64,000 nucleotides of DNA from Salinibacterium sp. (GCA_019638845.1 JAHBSZ010000003.1:124001-188000), one strand, 5' to 3'; counted from the stretch's first letter, positions 34,682 to 43,670 are shown. The notes: generated by a model from the letters alone, not told the origin. Made by a program: numbers and translations.

Positions 34682-35173
34682 GTGGCGGAGCGGACGATCC
34701 GCCTCTTCGGCGACCCCGTTCTGCGGTCCGCGTGTGATCCCATTCGTGTGGGTGACGCGCGAGCCAGTCAGCTCATCGAAGACCTTCTCGAGACTGTCCA
34801 GTTGCCCGGTCGAGCGGGCCTCGCCGCAAACCAGATCGGTGTGGGCCTGCGCGCGTTCAGCTACAACATCGACGGAGACGTCGGTTACGTGATCAATCCC
34901 GTCCTCGCCGAAGTCCAGGGCGAGGCCGAGCTCGTCGACGAAGGCTGTCTCTCGGTTCCTGGGTTCTATTTCCCGCGGCTGAGGTATCCATTTGCGCGCG
35001 TCACCGGGATCGATCTCGACGGCAATTCGATCGAGGTGAGCGGCGAAGGACTGATGGCCCAGGCGCTTCAGCACGAAACCGACCACCTCGACGGCCACCT
35101 GTATATCGAGGGACTCGAGCCGACAACGAAAAAAGAGGCCATGCGGATGATCCGCATGGCCCCTTGGTACTAG
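34682..35173 (+). CDS. def: peptide deformylase
   Basis: A 163-residue metalloenzyme that removes the formyl group from nascent proteins. All three motifs are present: GLAANQIG (residues 46-53), EGCLSVPG (87-94, metal ligand Cys89) and QHETDHLDG (130-138, metal ligands His131 and His135, catalytic Glu132). GTG 34682 lies 2 bases after the MinD-like stop. The last codons also form the terminator hairpin of the opposite fadD gene. Confidence 0.96.
   Translation: MAERTIRLFGDPVLRSACDPIRVGDARASQLIEDLLETVQLPGRAGLAANQIGVGLRAFSYNIDGDVGYVINPVLAEVQGEAELVDEGCLSVPGFYFPRLRYPFARVTGIDLDGNSIEVSGEGLMAQALQHETDHLDGHLYIEGLEPTTKKEAMRMIRMAPWY
35129..35161 (-). terminator. intrinsic terminator of the FadD-type ligase gene, inside the deformylase coding region
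   Basis: On the minus strand GGCCATGCGG (complement of 35152-35161) and CCGCATGGCC (complement of 35137-35146) form a perfect 10-bp stem with a 5-base loop. It is followed by TCTTTTTT (complement of 35129-35136). This is a textbook Rho-independent terminator for the gene ending at 35180, and it is encoded by the final codons of def on the other strand. Confidence 0.85.
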
Positions 35174-35179
35174 ACGCTT

Positions 35180-37006
35180 TTAGTGTTCTAGCGACACGCC
35201 CTCCGTTGCGGGAGCGGCGTTGTACATGCCCTCGATTTCGTCTGCGAAGTCCTGCAGGATCACGTTTCTCTTGATGCTCATCTTCGGCGTGAGGTGGCCT
35301 GACGCCTCCGTCAGTTCGGTGTCGAGAATCACGAATTTGCGAATGGACTCCGCGCGCGAGACCGTCATGTTCGCGGCATCCACTGCTCGCTGCACCTCGG
35401 AGATGACCTTCGGGTTTCGAGCAGCGTCTTCGACGGACATTGTCGCGTCAAGCCCGTTGTTCTTGAGCCACGCCGGGAGCATCTCCTCGTCGAGCGTCAC
35501 GAGTGCCGAGATGAATGGCTTTCGATCTCCTGCGACGATCACCTGACCGATAATGGGGTTCGCCCGGATGGGATCCTCGAGGGCGGCCGGGGCGACGTTC
35601 TTGCCGCCTGCGGTGACGATGATCTCCTTCTTTCGACCGGTGATCTCGAGGTAGCCGTCGTCATCGATGGTTCCCAGGTCGCCGGTGCGGAACCAACCAT
35701 CTTCGAAGACTTCGTCGGTTGCTGCCTTGTTCTTCCAATAGCCCGCGAAGACATCGATGCCCTTGGCCTGGATTTCGCCGTCGTCCGCGATCCGGACGGA
35801 CACCCCGGGTAGCGGCGGACCGACCTTGCCGATCTTGAAGTTCGACGGAATATTCACCGAGATAGGGGCAGTCGTCTCCGTGAGGCCATAGCCCTCGAGA
35901 ATTGTGAGCCCCAGGCTGCGATAGAAGTGTCCCAGACGCAACCCGAGCGGGGCAGAACCCGACACCGCATACTTCACTCGTCCACCCATTGCCGCACGGA
36001 TCTTACTGAGCACGAGGCGATCGAGTACCGCGTACTGCAGCTTCATCCCGAGTGGCACGTGGCCTGCGTCGACGGCCTTCGAATAGGCAATCCCGACTTC
36101 GGCAGCCTTGCGGAAAATCTTGCCCTTCCCACCAGCTTCGGCCTTCTGCTCCGATGAGTTGTAGACCTTCTCGAAGACGCGAGGGACCGCGAGGAGGAAT
36201 GTTGGGCGGAACGAACCGAGCGACGGCAGCAGCAGCTTCGTGTCGGCCTGGTGACCGACTTTGACGCCGCCGTGCACGCTGAGCACTGCGATGAAGCGAG
36301 CGAACACGTGCGCCATCGTGATGAACAGCAGGGTGCTCGAATCGGGGTTCACCACTTCGGGGATCGCCTTTTGCGCGTTGCGGCAGAGCTCCACAAAGTT
36401 CGAGTGGGTAAGGATGCACCCCTTGGGCTTGCCCGTCGTGCCGGAGGTGTAGATCAGGGTCGCAAGGTCTGAACCCTTCGCGAGCTTGCGTCGGCGCTCG
36501 ATCTCCTTGTCGGTGATCTTGGTGCCCGACTTTGCCAGCTTGTCCAGGTCGCCGACGTCGATCTTCCAACGATGCGTCACGTCGGGGACGTCAGCCGCGA
36601 TCTCGTCAAAGCGTGCGAAGTGCTCAGCGGTCTCGGTGATGATGCCGATGGCACCGGAGTCGGTGAGGTTCCAGAGAATCTGGTTGGGAGCTGAGGTCTC
36701 GTAGATCGGCACGAGTACTGCGCCGGCGTACCAGACGGCAAAATCGATGAGCGACCACTCGTAGCGGGTCTTGCACATCATGCCGATCTTGTCGCCCGGC
36801 TCGATGCCCGCAGCCACGAAACCCTTGGCGAGGGCAACAACTTGCTTCTGGAAATCTGCGGCGGAGAGATCCTCCCAACCGCCGTCCTCAGTCGGAAGCG
36901 CGAACAGCGCTCGGTCGGGGGTCGCCTTTACCCGTTCAACGAGAAGATCTGTCGCATTCGCTTCTGGATCGGCTTTCACAATGGCGGGAACGTCGAACTG
37001 TTGCAC
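35180..37006 (-). CDS. long-chain acyl-CoA/AMP-forming ligase, FadD15-like
   Basis: A 608-residue adenylate-forming enzyme that activates fatty acids with ATP and CoA. It has the P-loop-like TLIYTSGTTGKPKG, the gate motif EGYGLTETTAPISVN, and WFRTGDLGTIDDDGYLEITGRKKEII. The C-terminus ends in TPKMSIKRNVIL with a short tail, as in the long-chain synthetases near the aro/pkn region of actinobacteria. The start is GTG 37006, preceded by AAAGGAG at 5 bases, which gives VQQFDVPAIV; longer readings run into the divergent glucokinase promoter. Its terminator lies inside def. Confidence 0.95.
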   Translation of the reverse strand: MQQFDVPAIVKADPEANATDLLVERVKATPDRALFALPTEDGGWEDLSAADFQKQVVALAKGFVAAGIEPGDKIGMMCKTRYEWSLIDFAVWYAGAVLVPIYETSAPNQILWNLTDSGAIGIITETAEHFARFDEIAADVPDVTHRWKIDVGDLDKLAKSGTKITDKEIERRRKLAKGSDLATLIYTSGTTGKPKGCILTHSNFVELCRNAQKAIPEVVNPDSSTLLFITMAHVFARFIAVLSVHGGVKVGHQADTKLLLPSLGSFRPTFLLAVPRVFEKVYNSSEQKAEAGGKGKIFRKAAEVGIAYSKAVDAGHVPLGMKLQYAVLDRLVLSKIRAAMGGRVKYAVSGSAPLGLRLGHFYRSLGLTILEGYGLTETTAPISVNIPSNFKIGKVGPPLPGVSVRIADDGEIQAKGIDVFAGYWKNKAATDEVFEDGWFRTGDLGTIDDDGYLEITGRKKEIIVTAGGKNVAPAALEDPIRANPIIGQVIVAGDRKPFISALVTLDEEMLPAWLKNNGLDATMSVEDAARNPKVISEVQRAVDAANMTVSRAESIRKFVILDTELTEASGHLTPKMSIKRNVILQDFADEIEGMYNAAPATEGVSLEH

Positions 37007-37100
37007 GGCAACTCCTTTGGCACCGGTAATGGTCATTCGTCCCATCCTAACCTGCGCCATTTCGCCAGCGGCTGGGTAATCTGAGCGACCGCCGTCTCGG

Positions 37101-37106
37101 TAAGCT
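37101..37106 (+). promoter_or_regulatory. -10 box TAAGCT of the ROK glucokinase gene, leaderless
   Basis: TAAGCT is followed by 8 bases and the GTG at 37115. No ribosome-binding site is present. Confidence 0.45.
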
Positions 37107-37114
37107 CGATCCTC

Positions 37115-38062
37115 GTGCATGCCATTGGAATCGACATCGGTGGAACTAAGATCGCGGGCGCGGTTGTCTCAGAGACGGGTGACATCCTCGTCGAGGACCG
37201 GGTGGCAACGCAGGCGGGCGATTCCGAAGCGATAATCGACGCTGTGGTCGACATGATCGAGCGGCTTGCCGCCGGTCATTCCGTTACCGCCGCCGGTGTG
37301 GCAGCCCCGGGCTTCATCGACTCCGCTCAATCGACCGTGTACTACACGCCCAACATCAACTGGCGCAATGAGCCTCTTCGCGAGCGACTTCTCGCTCGTC
37401 TCACTCTCGATATCACCATCGACAACGATGCGAATGCCGCCGGATGGGCCGAATATCGGTTTGGGGCTGGGAGAAACCTCAATGACATGACCATGCTCAC
37501 GATCGGCACCGGTGTCGGTGGCGCGATCGTGAGTCAGGGCCGCTTGTTCCGTGGAGGTTTTGGCACGGGCGCTGAGCTCGGACACCTTCGCGTGGTACCC
37601 GACGGGTTGCCCTGTGGATGCGGCGCGCGCGGGTGTATCGAACAGTACGGCTCGGGTCGCGCCCTGTTGCGCATGGCCAACGAGATTGCTGACGTGGGTG
37701 GAATCGGTCTCGCCCTTGCCGACGCGAGGAACGTGCACGGGCACCTCGATGGCGCCATCGTGGGCGATCTCATCGCTGCCGGCGATCCGGGTGCAGTTCA
37801 CGCGTTGCAGCAGCTCGGGCAGTGGTTGGGTCAGGCGTGCGCCTCGCTCAGTGCCGTTCTTGATCCCGAGGTTTTCGTCTTCGGCGGGGGAGTCTCGACG
37901 GCCGGGGATCTGCTACTCGACCCCATCCGCGAGTCATACCGACAAAACGTTCCGGCCCGGGGTTACCACCCCGAGCCCGATTTCGTGATCGCGGAACTCG
38001 TCAACAACGCGGGAGTGGTGGGTGCCGCGGATCTCGCTCGCATCCACGCGCAAGAGCTTTAA
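37115..38062 (+). CDS. glk: ROK family glucokinase
   Basis: A 315-residue sugar kinase that phosphorylates glucose or a related sugar. It has the ATP-binding GIDIGGTKIAG at the N-terminus, INWRNEPLRERL, DNDANAAGWAEYRFG with the catalytic aspartate, and the ROK zinc motif CGCGARGCIEQYGSG. GTG 37115 follows a TAAGCT hexamer by 8 bases. It diverges from the FadD-type gene and is followed by the acyltransferase gene after 52 bases. Whether it prefers ATP or polyphosphate cannot be told. Confidence 0.93.
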   Translation: MHAIGIDIGGTKIAGAVVSETGDILVEDRVATQAGDSEAIIDAVVDMIERLAAGHSVTAAGVAAPGFIDSAQSTVYYTPNINWRNEPLRERLLARLTLDITIDNDANAAGWAEYRFGAGRNLNDMTMLTIGTGVGGAIVSQGRLFRGGFGTGAELGHLRVVPDGLPCGCGARGCIEQYGSGRALLRMANEIADVGGIGLALADARNVHGHLDGAIVGDLIAAGDPGAVHALQQLGQWLGQACASLSAVLDPEVFVFGGGVSTAGDLLLDPIRESYRQNVPARGYHPEPDFVIAELVNNAGVVGAADLARIHAQEL

Positions 38063-38081
38063 ATTCGGTGCGAAACAGGAT

Positions 38082-38087
38082 TAGGCT
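38082..38087 (+). promoter_or_regulatory. -10 box TAGGCT of the acyltransferase gene
   Basis: TAGGCT fits TANNNT, with transcription expected near 38094 and a leader of about 20 bases containing GGAGG before the ATG at 38115. Confidence 0.45.
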
Positions 38088-38114
38088 GGATGTTTTCCGG
38101 CCGGAGGTAGCGCG

Positions 38115-38804
38115 ATGTTCTACTGGTTTATGAAGAACCTCGTGGCGGGCCCCCTGCTCAAGACGGTCTTTCGGCCGTGGGTCACCGGTCTGGACAACAT
38201 CCCGAAGACCGGCGGCGTGATTCTTGCGAGCAACCATCTCTCTTTCATTGACTCGATTTTTCTTCCCCTTCTGATTGACCGTCGGATCTATTTCCTCGCG
38301 AAGAGCGACTATTTCACCGGTCGGGGATTCAAGAACTGGGCGACGAAGCACTTCCTGCTTGGCACCGGAATGTTGCCGATCGACCGGTCGGGGGGCAAGG
38401 CTTCCGAAGCATCCCTGAACACGGGGCTACAGGTGATTGCGCGGGGCAACGTGCTCGGAATCTACCCCGAAGGCACACGAAGCCCGGACGGCAAGATGTA
38501 TCGCGGTCGCACGGGCGTCGCTCGGATGATCCTCGAAGGGCACGTGCCGGTAGTTCCGGTCGCGATGGTCGACACCGAGAAGGTGATGCCGATGGGGAGG
38601 AAGATTCCCAAGGTCCGACGGATTGGGGTCATCTTCGGTGAGCCGCTCGACTTCTCGCGATTCGAAGGACTTGAGGGCGACCGTTTCATTCTCCGCGCGA
38701 TCACCGACGAGATCATGTACGAACTCAGTCGCATCAGTGGTCAGGAATACGTCGACGTCTATGCCAGTTCAGTGAAGGACAGGATCGGTTCGCGTAGCCG
38801 ATAG
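38115..38804 (+). CDS. 1-acylglycerol-3-phosphate acyltransferase (PlsC-like)
   Basis: A 229-residue membrane-associated acyltransferase that should add the second acyl chain to lysophosphatidic acid. The catalytic H-x4-D is SNHLSFIDS, with His41 and Asp46. The phosphate-binding motif is YPEGTRSPDG, and VPVVPVAMV is also conserved. ATG 38115 has CGGAGG upstream. Its stop codon overlaps the -10 box of the downstream DAHP synthase gene. Confidence 0.93.
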   Translation: MFYWFMKNLVAGPLLKTVFRPWVTGLDNIPKTGGVILASNHLSFIDSIFLPLLIDRRIYFLAKSDYFTGRGFKNWATKHFLLGTGMLPIDRSGGKASEASLNTGLQVIARGNVLGIYPEGTRSPDGKMYRGRTGVARMILEGHVPVVPVAMVDTEKVMPMGRKIPKVRRIGVIFGEPLDFSRFEGLEGDRFILRAITDEIMYELSRISGQEYVDVYASSVKDRIGSRSR

Positions 38805-38807
38805 GCT
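38802..38807 (+). promoter_or_regulatory. -10 box TAGGCT of the DAHP synthase gene
   Basis: TAGGCT overlaps the acyltransferase stop codon. The expected start near 38814 gives a leader of about 58 bases that holds a hairpin plus T-run and ends with GAAGGA before the GTG at 38872. Confidence 0.45.
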
Positions 38808-38817
38808 GCTGTGCTGG

Positions 38818-38849
38818 CCCGAAAACATTCGGGTGCCTTTCCGTTTTTT
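38818..38849 (+). promoter_or_regulatory. attenuator-like hairpin and T-run in the DAHP synthase leader
   Basis: CCCGAA (38818-38823) and TTCGGG (38828-38833) pair with an AACA loop, and a run of six T follows at 38844-38849. A frame from 38811 to the TGA at 38877-38879 would encode a 22-residue peptide with three Phe codons (FPFF) over the T-run, overlapping the aroG start. It may be an attenuator, or a plain weak terminator of the acyltransferase gene. Confidence 0.4.
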
Positions 38850-38871
38850 GTACACCTGAAGGAATCTCCTC

Positions 38872-40242
38872 GTGGTTGACCCGTTCGAACCCGTTGTCGC
38901 TGCTGATCCCGAAGTGATCGCGGGCCTCGACTATTGGCGAACGCTCCCGATCAAGCAGCAGCCCCAGTGGCCGGATGCCGACGCCGTCGGTGCCGCATCC
39001 GCCAAGATTGCCGGCCTTCCGCCGCTCATCTTCGCTGGCGAGGCCGACGTGCTGCGTGACCGGCTGGCACGAGCCGCTCGCGGAGAAGCATTCCTGCTCC
39101 AGGGTGGGGATTGCGCGGAGACTTTTGCCGGAACGAACGCGCAGAACATCCGCGACCGGGTCAAGACCATCCTCCAGATGGCAGTTGTGCTCACCTATGG
39201 CGCCTCCAAGCCCATCATCAAGATGGGGCGCATGGCGGGCCAGTTCGCGAAGCCGCGCTCGAGCGACACCGAAACTCGCGGCGATGTGACCTTGCCTGCC
39301 TACCGCGGCGACATCGTCAATGGCTACGACTTCACTCCCGAATCCCGCGAAGCCGACCCGGCTCGATTGGTGGAGGGCTACCATGCCGCCGCCTCGACCC
39401 TGAATCTGGTCCGAGCGTTCACGCAAGGTGGTTTTGCCGATCTGCGTCAGGTGCATTCGTGGAACAAGGGCTTCGCCTCGAATCCCGCGAACCACCGCTA
39501 CGAGAAGGTCGCGAGCGAGATCGACAAAGCGATCAAGTTCATGGAAGCCGCGGGCGCGGACTTCGACGAGCTCAAGCGCGTCGAGTTCTACTCGAGCCAC
39601 GAAGGCCTACTGATGGACTACGAGCGCCCGATGACTCGTATCGATTCGCGCACCGGCACGCCGTACAACACAAGCGCGCACTTCCTGTGGATCGGGGAGC
39701 GTACGCGCGATCTCGACGGCGCTCACATGGACTACTTCTCGCGCGTCCGCAATCCCATCGGCATCAAGCTCGGACCGACCACCACCGCGGACTCACTGAG
39801 AGGCATCATCGATAAGCTCGACCCGAATCGGGAGCCTGGGCGCCTGACGTTCATCACCCGCATGGGCGCGGGCAAGGTGCGCGACGCGCTCCCGCCTCTT
39901 CTCGAGGCGATCAAGGGGATGGATGCTACTCCGCTGTGGGTGTCCGACCCGATGCACGGCAACGGGCTCACGACACCGAACGGCTACAAGACTCGTCGGT
40001 TCGACGACGTTGTTGATGAGGTGAAGGGATTCTTCGAGGCACACCGTGCTGCGGGTACCTATCCGGGAGGCATCCACATCGAGCTCACCGGCGATGACGT
40101 CACCGAGTGCCTTGGTGGGTCGGAGCAGATCGACGAAGCGACTCTTGCGACACGCTACGAGTCGCTCTGCGATCCTCGACTCAACCACATGCAGTCGTTG
40201 GAACTCGCGTTCCTGGTGGCCGAGGAACTCACCGCGTTCTAG
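38872..40242 (+). CDS. aroG: class II 3-deoxy-7-phosphoheptulonate (DAHP) synthase
   Basis: A 456-residue enzyme that condenses phosphoenolpyruvate and erythrose 4-phosphate, the first step of aromatic amino acid synthesis. The class II features are LQGGDCAETF with the metal-binding cysteine, KPIIKMGRMAGQFAKPRS, FYSSHEGLLMDYE and WVSDPMHGNG. The C-terminus has GGIHIELTGDDVTECLGG. The start is GTG 38872 with GAAGGA upstream. It overlaps the convergent kinase gene by 4 bases. Regulation by a leader hairpin is possible. Confidence 0.97.
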   Translation: MVDPFEPVVAADPEVIAGLDYWRTLPIKQQPQWPDADAVGAASAKIAGLPPLIFAGEADVLRDRLARAARGEAFLLQGGDCAETFAGTNAQNIRDRVKTILQMAVVLTYGASKPIIKMGRMAGQFAKPRSSDTETRGDVTLPAYRGDIVNGYDFTPESREADPARLVEGYHAAASTLNLVRAFTQGGFADLRQVHSWNKGFASNPANHRYEKVASEIDKAIKFMEAAGADFDELKRVEFYSSHEGLLMDYERPMTRIDSRTGTPYNTSAHFLWIGERTRDLDGAHMDYFSRVRNPIGIKLGPTTTADSLRGIIDKLDPNREPGRLTFITRMGAGKVRDALPPLLEAIKGMDATPLWVSDPMHGNGLTTPNGYKTRRFDDVVDEVKGFFEAHRAAGTYPGGIHIELTGDDVTECLGGSEQIDEATLATRYESLCDPRLNHMQSLELAFLVAEELTAF

Positions 40243-42197
40243 AACAGGCTGATCTGGGTGATGCTGATCGTTGACCCCTTGGGCACCGACGTGCCGAACT
40301 GTGGATCGGTCTTTTGCACCTTGTAGACATTCTTCTGCGCTTCGGTAAAGCCAGAATCCGAAACTCGGAATCCCAGTGATTCCAATTCGGCGATGGCGTC
40401 CTTGACGATCTTTCCCTCGATGTCCGCGGGAATCTGGACGTACTCCACACCCTTCGACGTGATGATGTCCACGGTGTCGCCAACTCGAACGGGCGCTGAG
40501 CCATCTCCCGATTGAAGTCTGATGGCGTTGCCTTGAACGACCGAATCGTTGTATTCAGCTTCGTTGACTGCGCCGAGGAGGAGCCCCGCCGCCTGCAAGG
40601 CCGCGGTGGCGTCTGCCACCGACAAGTTTGTGACGACAGGAAGCGGACCCGCCGAAACGACCAATGTGATGGGCTGTCCCTCGCCGTAGGTGGCGACGCC
40701 GGTCAGGGACGTGCCGTCCGCAGTAGCGAGGGCATCCAGTACGGTGCCCGCCGCGATGTCAGGGTCGAATTGACGGATGATCGGATCCGTAAGGGTGAAG
40801 GGCGCAGCGGTGATTGCCGACTTCGCCTGCTCTTCTGTCATCCCCGCGAAGATCGGCACGGGGAGGGGTTTGGGGCCGGTAGAGATCAACAACTGCACGG
40901 TCCCGCCCTTCACCACATGGAAACCGGCGGGCGGATCGGTGGCGGCGACGAGGCCCACCGCGATCGTGGGGGAGTCGGTCTCCCCGTTCACGGGATTGAC
41001 AGCGAGTCCGACCTTGTCGAGTGCCGCGGTGGCATCGACGATAGTCATCCCTGCGAGGTTGTCGGGAATCGCCACTTGCGACCCCGGACCCACACCGAAA
41101 TACCAGCCGAGGGTCGCGGCGAGGGCGACCAAGGCGACGATCGCGGTCGCGACGATCCATCTCCGACCACGCCGCCTATTGGTGCGCGCGGCGAGAGTTG
41201 CCGCGTTGTCCGGAATTGCGACGGCCGCAGGCGGTCGGGAGCGAAGCGAGCCGATGACCTGAGTTTCTGCTGTTGCACTGGGGTGCTGGCCCGTGGCGGT
41301 AGGCATCACCATCGTGCGCTGCACCGAAGTCGACGAGGTGGAGGGCAACGACGTCATCAGCGCGCTATGGGTTTCGTACAGTTGGTCGAGCATCGCTCGT
41401 GCGTCTCGGGGACGATCTTCGGGGTCACGTTCCGTTGCCCAGACCACGAGATCGTCGAGCTCTGGGGGCACTCGTGAGTTCTTGCGACTGGGCGGCGGAA
41501 CCGCGTCGTTCGCGTGCTGATACGCGATCTGCATGGGCTGTTCACCTTTGAACGGCTGCTCGCCCGTGAGCATCTCGAACATCATGATGCCGACGGCATA
41601 GATGTCGCTGCGGCTGTCTGCCACACCCCGCGTCACAAGCTCGGGGGAAAGGTATGCGATCGTGCCGAGCAAGGCCGCGCCGGTCGCGGTTTGCGCTGAT
41701 GCTGCACGCGCGAGCCCGAAGTCACCGATCTTGATTCTGCCGTCGTCGGCAAGCAGCACGTTTTCTGGCTTGAGATCTCGGTGAACGATTCCCGACTTGT
41801 GTGCGGCAGCTAATCCCGCGAGGACTGCCTCCATGATGTCGAGTGTCTGCTCGGTGGTGAGCACCCGGTGCTCAATGAGCAGGTCGCGCAAGGTGATGCC
41901 CGGCAGGTACTCCATGACCAAATAGGCCATATCGCTGTCCTGACCCTGGTCAAACACATTGACAACGTTGGGATGCGCGAGCCGGGCGGCGGAGCGTGCC
42001 TCTTGGATGAAGCGTTCTTTGAACTTGCTGTCATCGGCGAGATGCCCGTGCATGACCTTGATTGCGACTCTGCGCTCAAGCCGCAAGTCAGTGGCGAGGT
42101 AGACCGTCGCCATTCCGCCGCGAGCGATGCGGGAGCGGATCTGGTATCGACCGTCGAGAAGACGCCCGATCATGGGATCCGTGCTGTTGACGCTCAC
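40239..42197 (-). CDS. Ser/Thr protein kinase with four PASTA domains (PknB/PknL-like)
   Basis: A 652-residue membrane receptor kinase. The N-terminal kinase domain has the Gly loop IARGGMATVY, VAIKVM (Lys47), HRDLKPENVLL with catalytic Asp141, and DFGLARA. Its APE motif is SPE. A Pro/Thr-rich linker and one transmembrane helix (about 347-368) follow, then four extracellular PASTA domains that sense muropeptides or lipid II. Start: the second of two tandem GTGs (42197) lies 6 bases after a TAGACT -10 box (42204-42209); GTG 42200 is the alternative. It lies near an Rv2175c-like gene, a known kinase substrate in mycobacteria. Confidence 0.95.
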   Translation of the reverse strand: MSVNSTDPMIGRLLDGRYQIRSRIARGGMATVYLATDLRLERRVAIKVMHGHLADDSKFKERFIQEARSAARLAHPNVVNVFDQGQDSDMAYLVMEYLPGITLRDLLIEHRVLTTEQTLDIMEAVLAGLAAAHKSGIVHRDLKPENVLLADDGRIKIGDFGLARAASAQTATGAALLGTIAYLSPELVTRGVADSRSDIYAVGIMMFEMLTGEQPFKGEQPMQIAYQHANDAVPPPSRKNSRVPPELDDLVVWATERDPEDRPRDARAMLDQLYETHSALMTSLPSTSSTSVQRTMVMPTATGQHPSATAETQVIGSLRSRPPAAVAIPDNAATLAARTNRRRGRRWIVATAIVALVALAATLGWYFGVGPGSQVAIPDNLAGMTIVDATAALDKVGLAVNPVNGETDSPTIAVGLVAATDPPAGFHVVKGGTVQLLISTGPKPLPVPIFAGMTEEQAKSAITAAPFTLTDPIIRQFDPDIAAGTVLDALATADGTSLTGVATYGEGQPITLVVSAGPLPVVTNLSVADATAALQAAGLLLGAVNEAEYNDSVVQGNAIRLQSGDGSAPVRVGDTVDIITSKGVEYVQIPADIEGKIVKDAIAELESLGFRVSDSGFTEAQKNVYKVQKTDPQFGTSVPKGSTISITQISLF

Positions 42198-42203
42198 CAC
42201 CCG

Positions 42204-42209
42204 AGTCTA
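42204..42209 (-). promoter_or_regulatory. -10 box TAGACT of the PASTA kinase gene, leaderless
   Basis: On the minus strand TAGACT is followed by 6 bases and the GTG at 42197. No ribosome-binding site is present. Confidence 0.45.
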
Positions 42210-42284
42210 AAGTTCGACCCTGCACGGAAGCCGTCGAGACACGGCTCGGCGCCATACCTGCTCGGTCGAGGTTGTCGGCAGCGG

Positions 42285-43670
42285 CTAGGAGAGTTCAGCC
42301 AACCACTGCCAAGCCGACGACTCCCACTTGGCGTAGGCATCCGGGAACGCCGAGATCTGTACGCGCTGCGCTGCCGCAGAAAGCGACAGTGACTCCCAGC
42401 CAGCGATGTCGAGCAAGCCGCGCGTATAGCCACGGTTGGGATTGCTCGGTCCACCGTAGAAGAGGCGAGCCGCGTATGCGGGGTCCATCAACTGGTCGAC
42501 GGAACCCCAGCCAGTACTGGGACGCTGCTGGAAGAGGCCAACCGAGTCACGGTCGCCCCAGGACAGGTTGCGCAAGCTGGATTCTTGCATTGCCGTGGCG
42601 AGCGCGATCGCGATTCCGTAGTCAGGAACGCCAAGGTCACGACCGACTTGGACGATGATGGTGGCGTTCGCCCGCATCTCGTCATTCATGGTGCTACTCG
42701 ACGAGGCCGGGGATGCTGCCCCGACGGCGGGGATCACCACTGTCTGTCCGGCGTAGATGACGCTCGACCAGTCGAGCCCGTTGGCATCCAGAAGTGCTTG
42801 GGTGGTGACTCCGAACCGAGTCGCGATAGCGCCGATGGTGTCACCTGAAACAATCAGATAGGTGCTCGTGGCCGGGGCAGGCACGGGAACTGGTGCGGGT
42901 TCGACCGAGGCGGGAGCCTCGACTACGGGTGCGACGACAGGGTCCGGCAGTGGTGTGGATGAGGCCACCGGCACGAAGTCGTCGGCGCTGGGGCTGTCCG
43001 AACCGATAAACCCGGGAATGGCGAGCGTCTGCCCCGGATAGATGAGGCTCGACCAGCCGAGTCCGTTGGCGGTGAGCACCGAGATCGTGGAGATGCCGTG
43101 TCGCTCGGCGATGCCGCTGATGGTGTCGCCGGAGACGATGGTGTAACGGCCGCTTGGCTCTGTCCGGGTGGGTGTCTGAACGGGCGCGACAGTTCCTGAT
43201 GACGACAGCGTGAGCTCTTGCCCTGGGAAGATGATCGATGACCAACCGAGGCCGTTGAGGGCGAGAACGGATGCCGTCGACAGCCCGTAGGCGCCGGCGA
43301 TGCTGCTCACGGTGTCGCCTGGTGCTACCCGATAGCGAGTCGGCGCCGGGGACACTACCGCCTGAGCTGCGGAGCTGATGGCCACGCTTGCCGCCACAAC
43401 CGCATCCCGTACCGACGTTCCCAGCCGGAGGTGATCACTACGAAGTTTGGGGGCGGGCCGCGGCTCGGCCGCGCTAGCCGGTGTGGCGAGCCCAACAGCG
43501 GCAAGCGAACCCGCGAGAAGCACGGACCCGGTGGCGAAGGCACCCCGCATCAAGCGACCGCGCGGCACAAGCCCGCGGAGGGGCACAACGGCAGGTATCG
43601 GGATGCAGGGCACGAGCCCTGCGAATACCGATTGCGCGCGATCATGAGCATCGTCGACGTACTGGTCCAT
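42285..43670 (-). CDS. exported protein with three LysM domains and a transglycosylase-like C-terminus
   Basis: A 461-residue exported cell-wall protein. A signal peptide-like segment (LMRGAFATGSVLLAGSLAAV, cleavage near ATPASAAEP) follows about 40 extra residues. Three LysM peptidoglycan-binding domains have near-identical cores (GDTVSSIAGAYGLST, GDTISGIAERHGIST, GDTIGAIATRFGVTT), separated by Pro/Ala/Val linkers. The C-terminal 130 residues contain AMQESSLRNLSWGDRDSVGLFQQ, which resembles lysozyme-like transglycosylases with Glu as catalytic acid. The start may be ATG 43550 (MRGAFATG) rather than 43670. It likely remodels the wall next to the PASTA kinase. Confidence 0.85.
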   Translation of the reverse strand: MDQYVDDAHDRAQSVFAGLVPCIPIPAVVPLRGLVPRGRLMRGAFATGSVLLAGSLAAVGLATPASAAEPRPAPKLRSDHLRLGTSVRDAVVAASVAISSAAQAVVSPAPTRYRVAPGDTVSSIAGAYGLSTASVLALNGLGWSSIIFPGQELTLSSSGTVAPVQTPTRTEPSGRYTIVSGDTISGIAERHGISTISVLTANGLGWSSLIYPGQTLAIPGFIGSDSPSADDFVPVASSTPLPDPVVAPVVEAPASVEPAPVPVPAPATSTYLIVSGDTIGAIATRFGVTTQALLDANGLDWSSVIYAGQTVVIPAVGAASPASSSSTMNDEMRANATIIVQVGRDLGVPDYGIAIALATAMQESSLRNLSWGDRDSVGLFQQRPSTGWGSVDQLMDPAYAARLFYGGPSNPNRGYTRGLLDIAGWESLSLSAAAQRVQISAFPDAYAKWESSAWQWLAELS

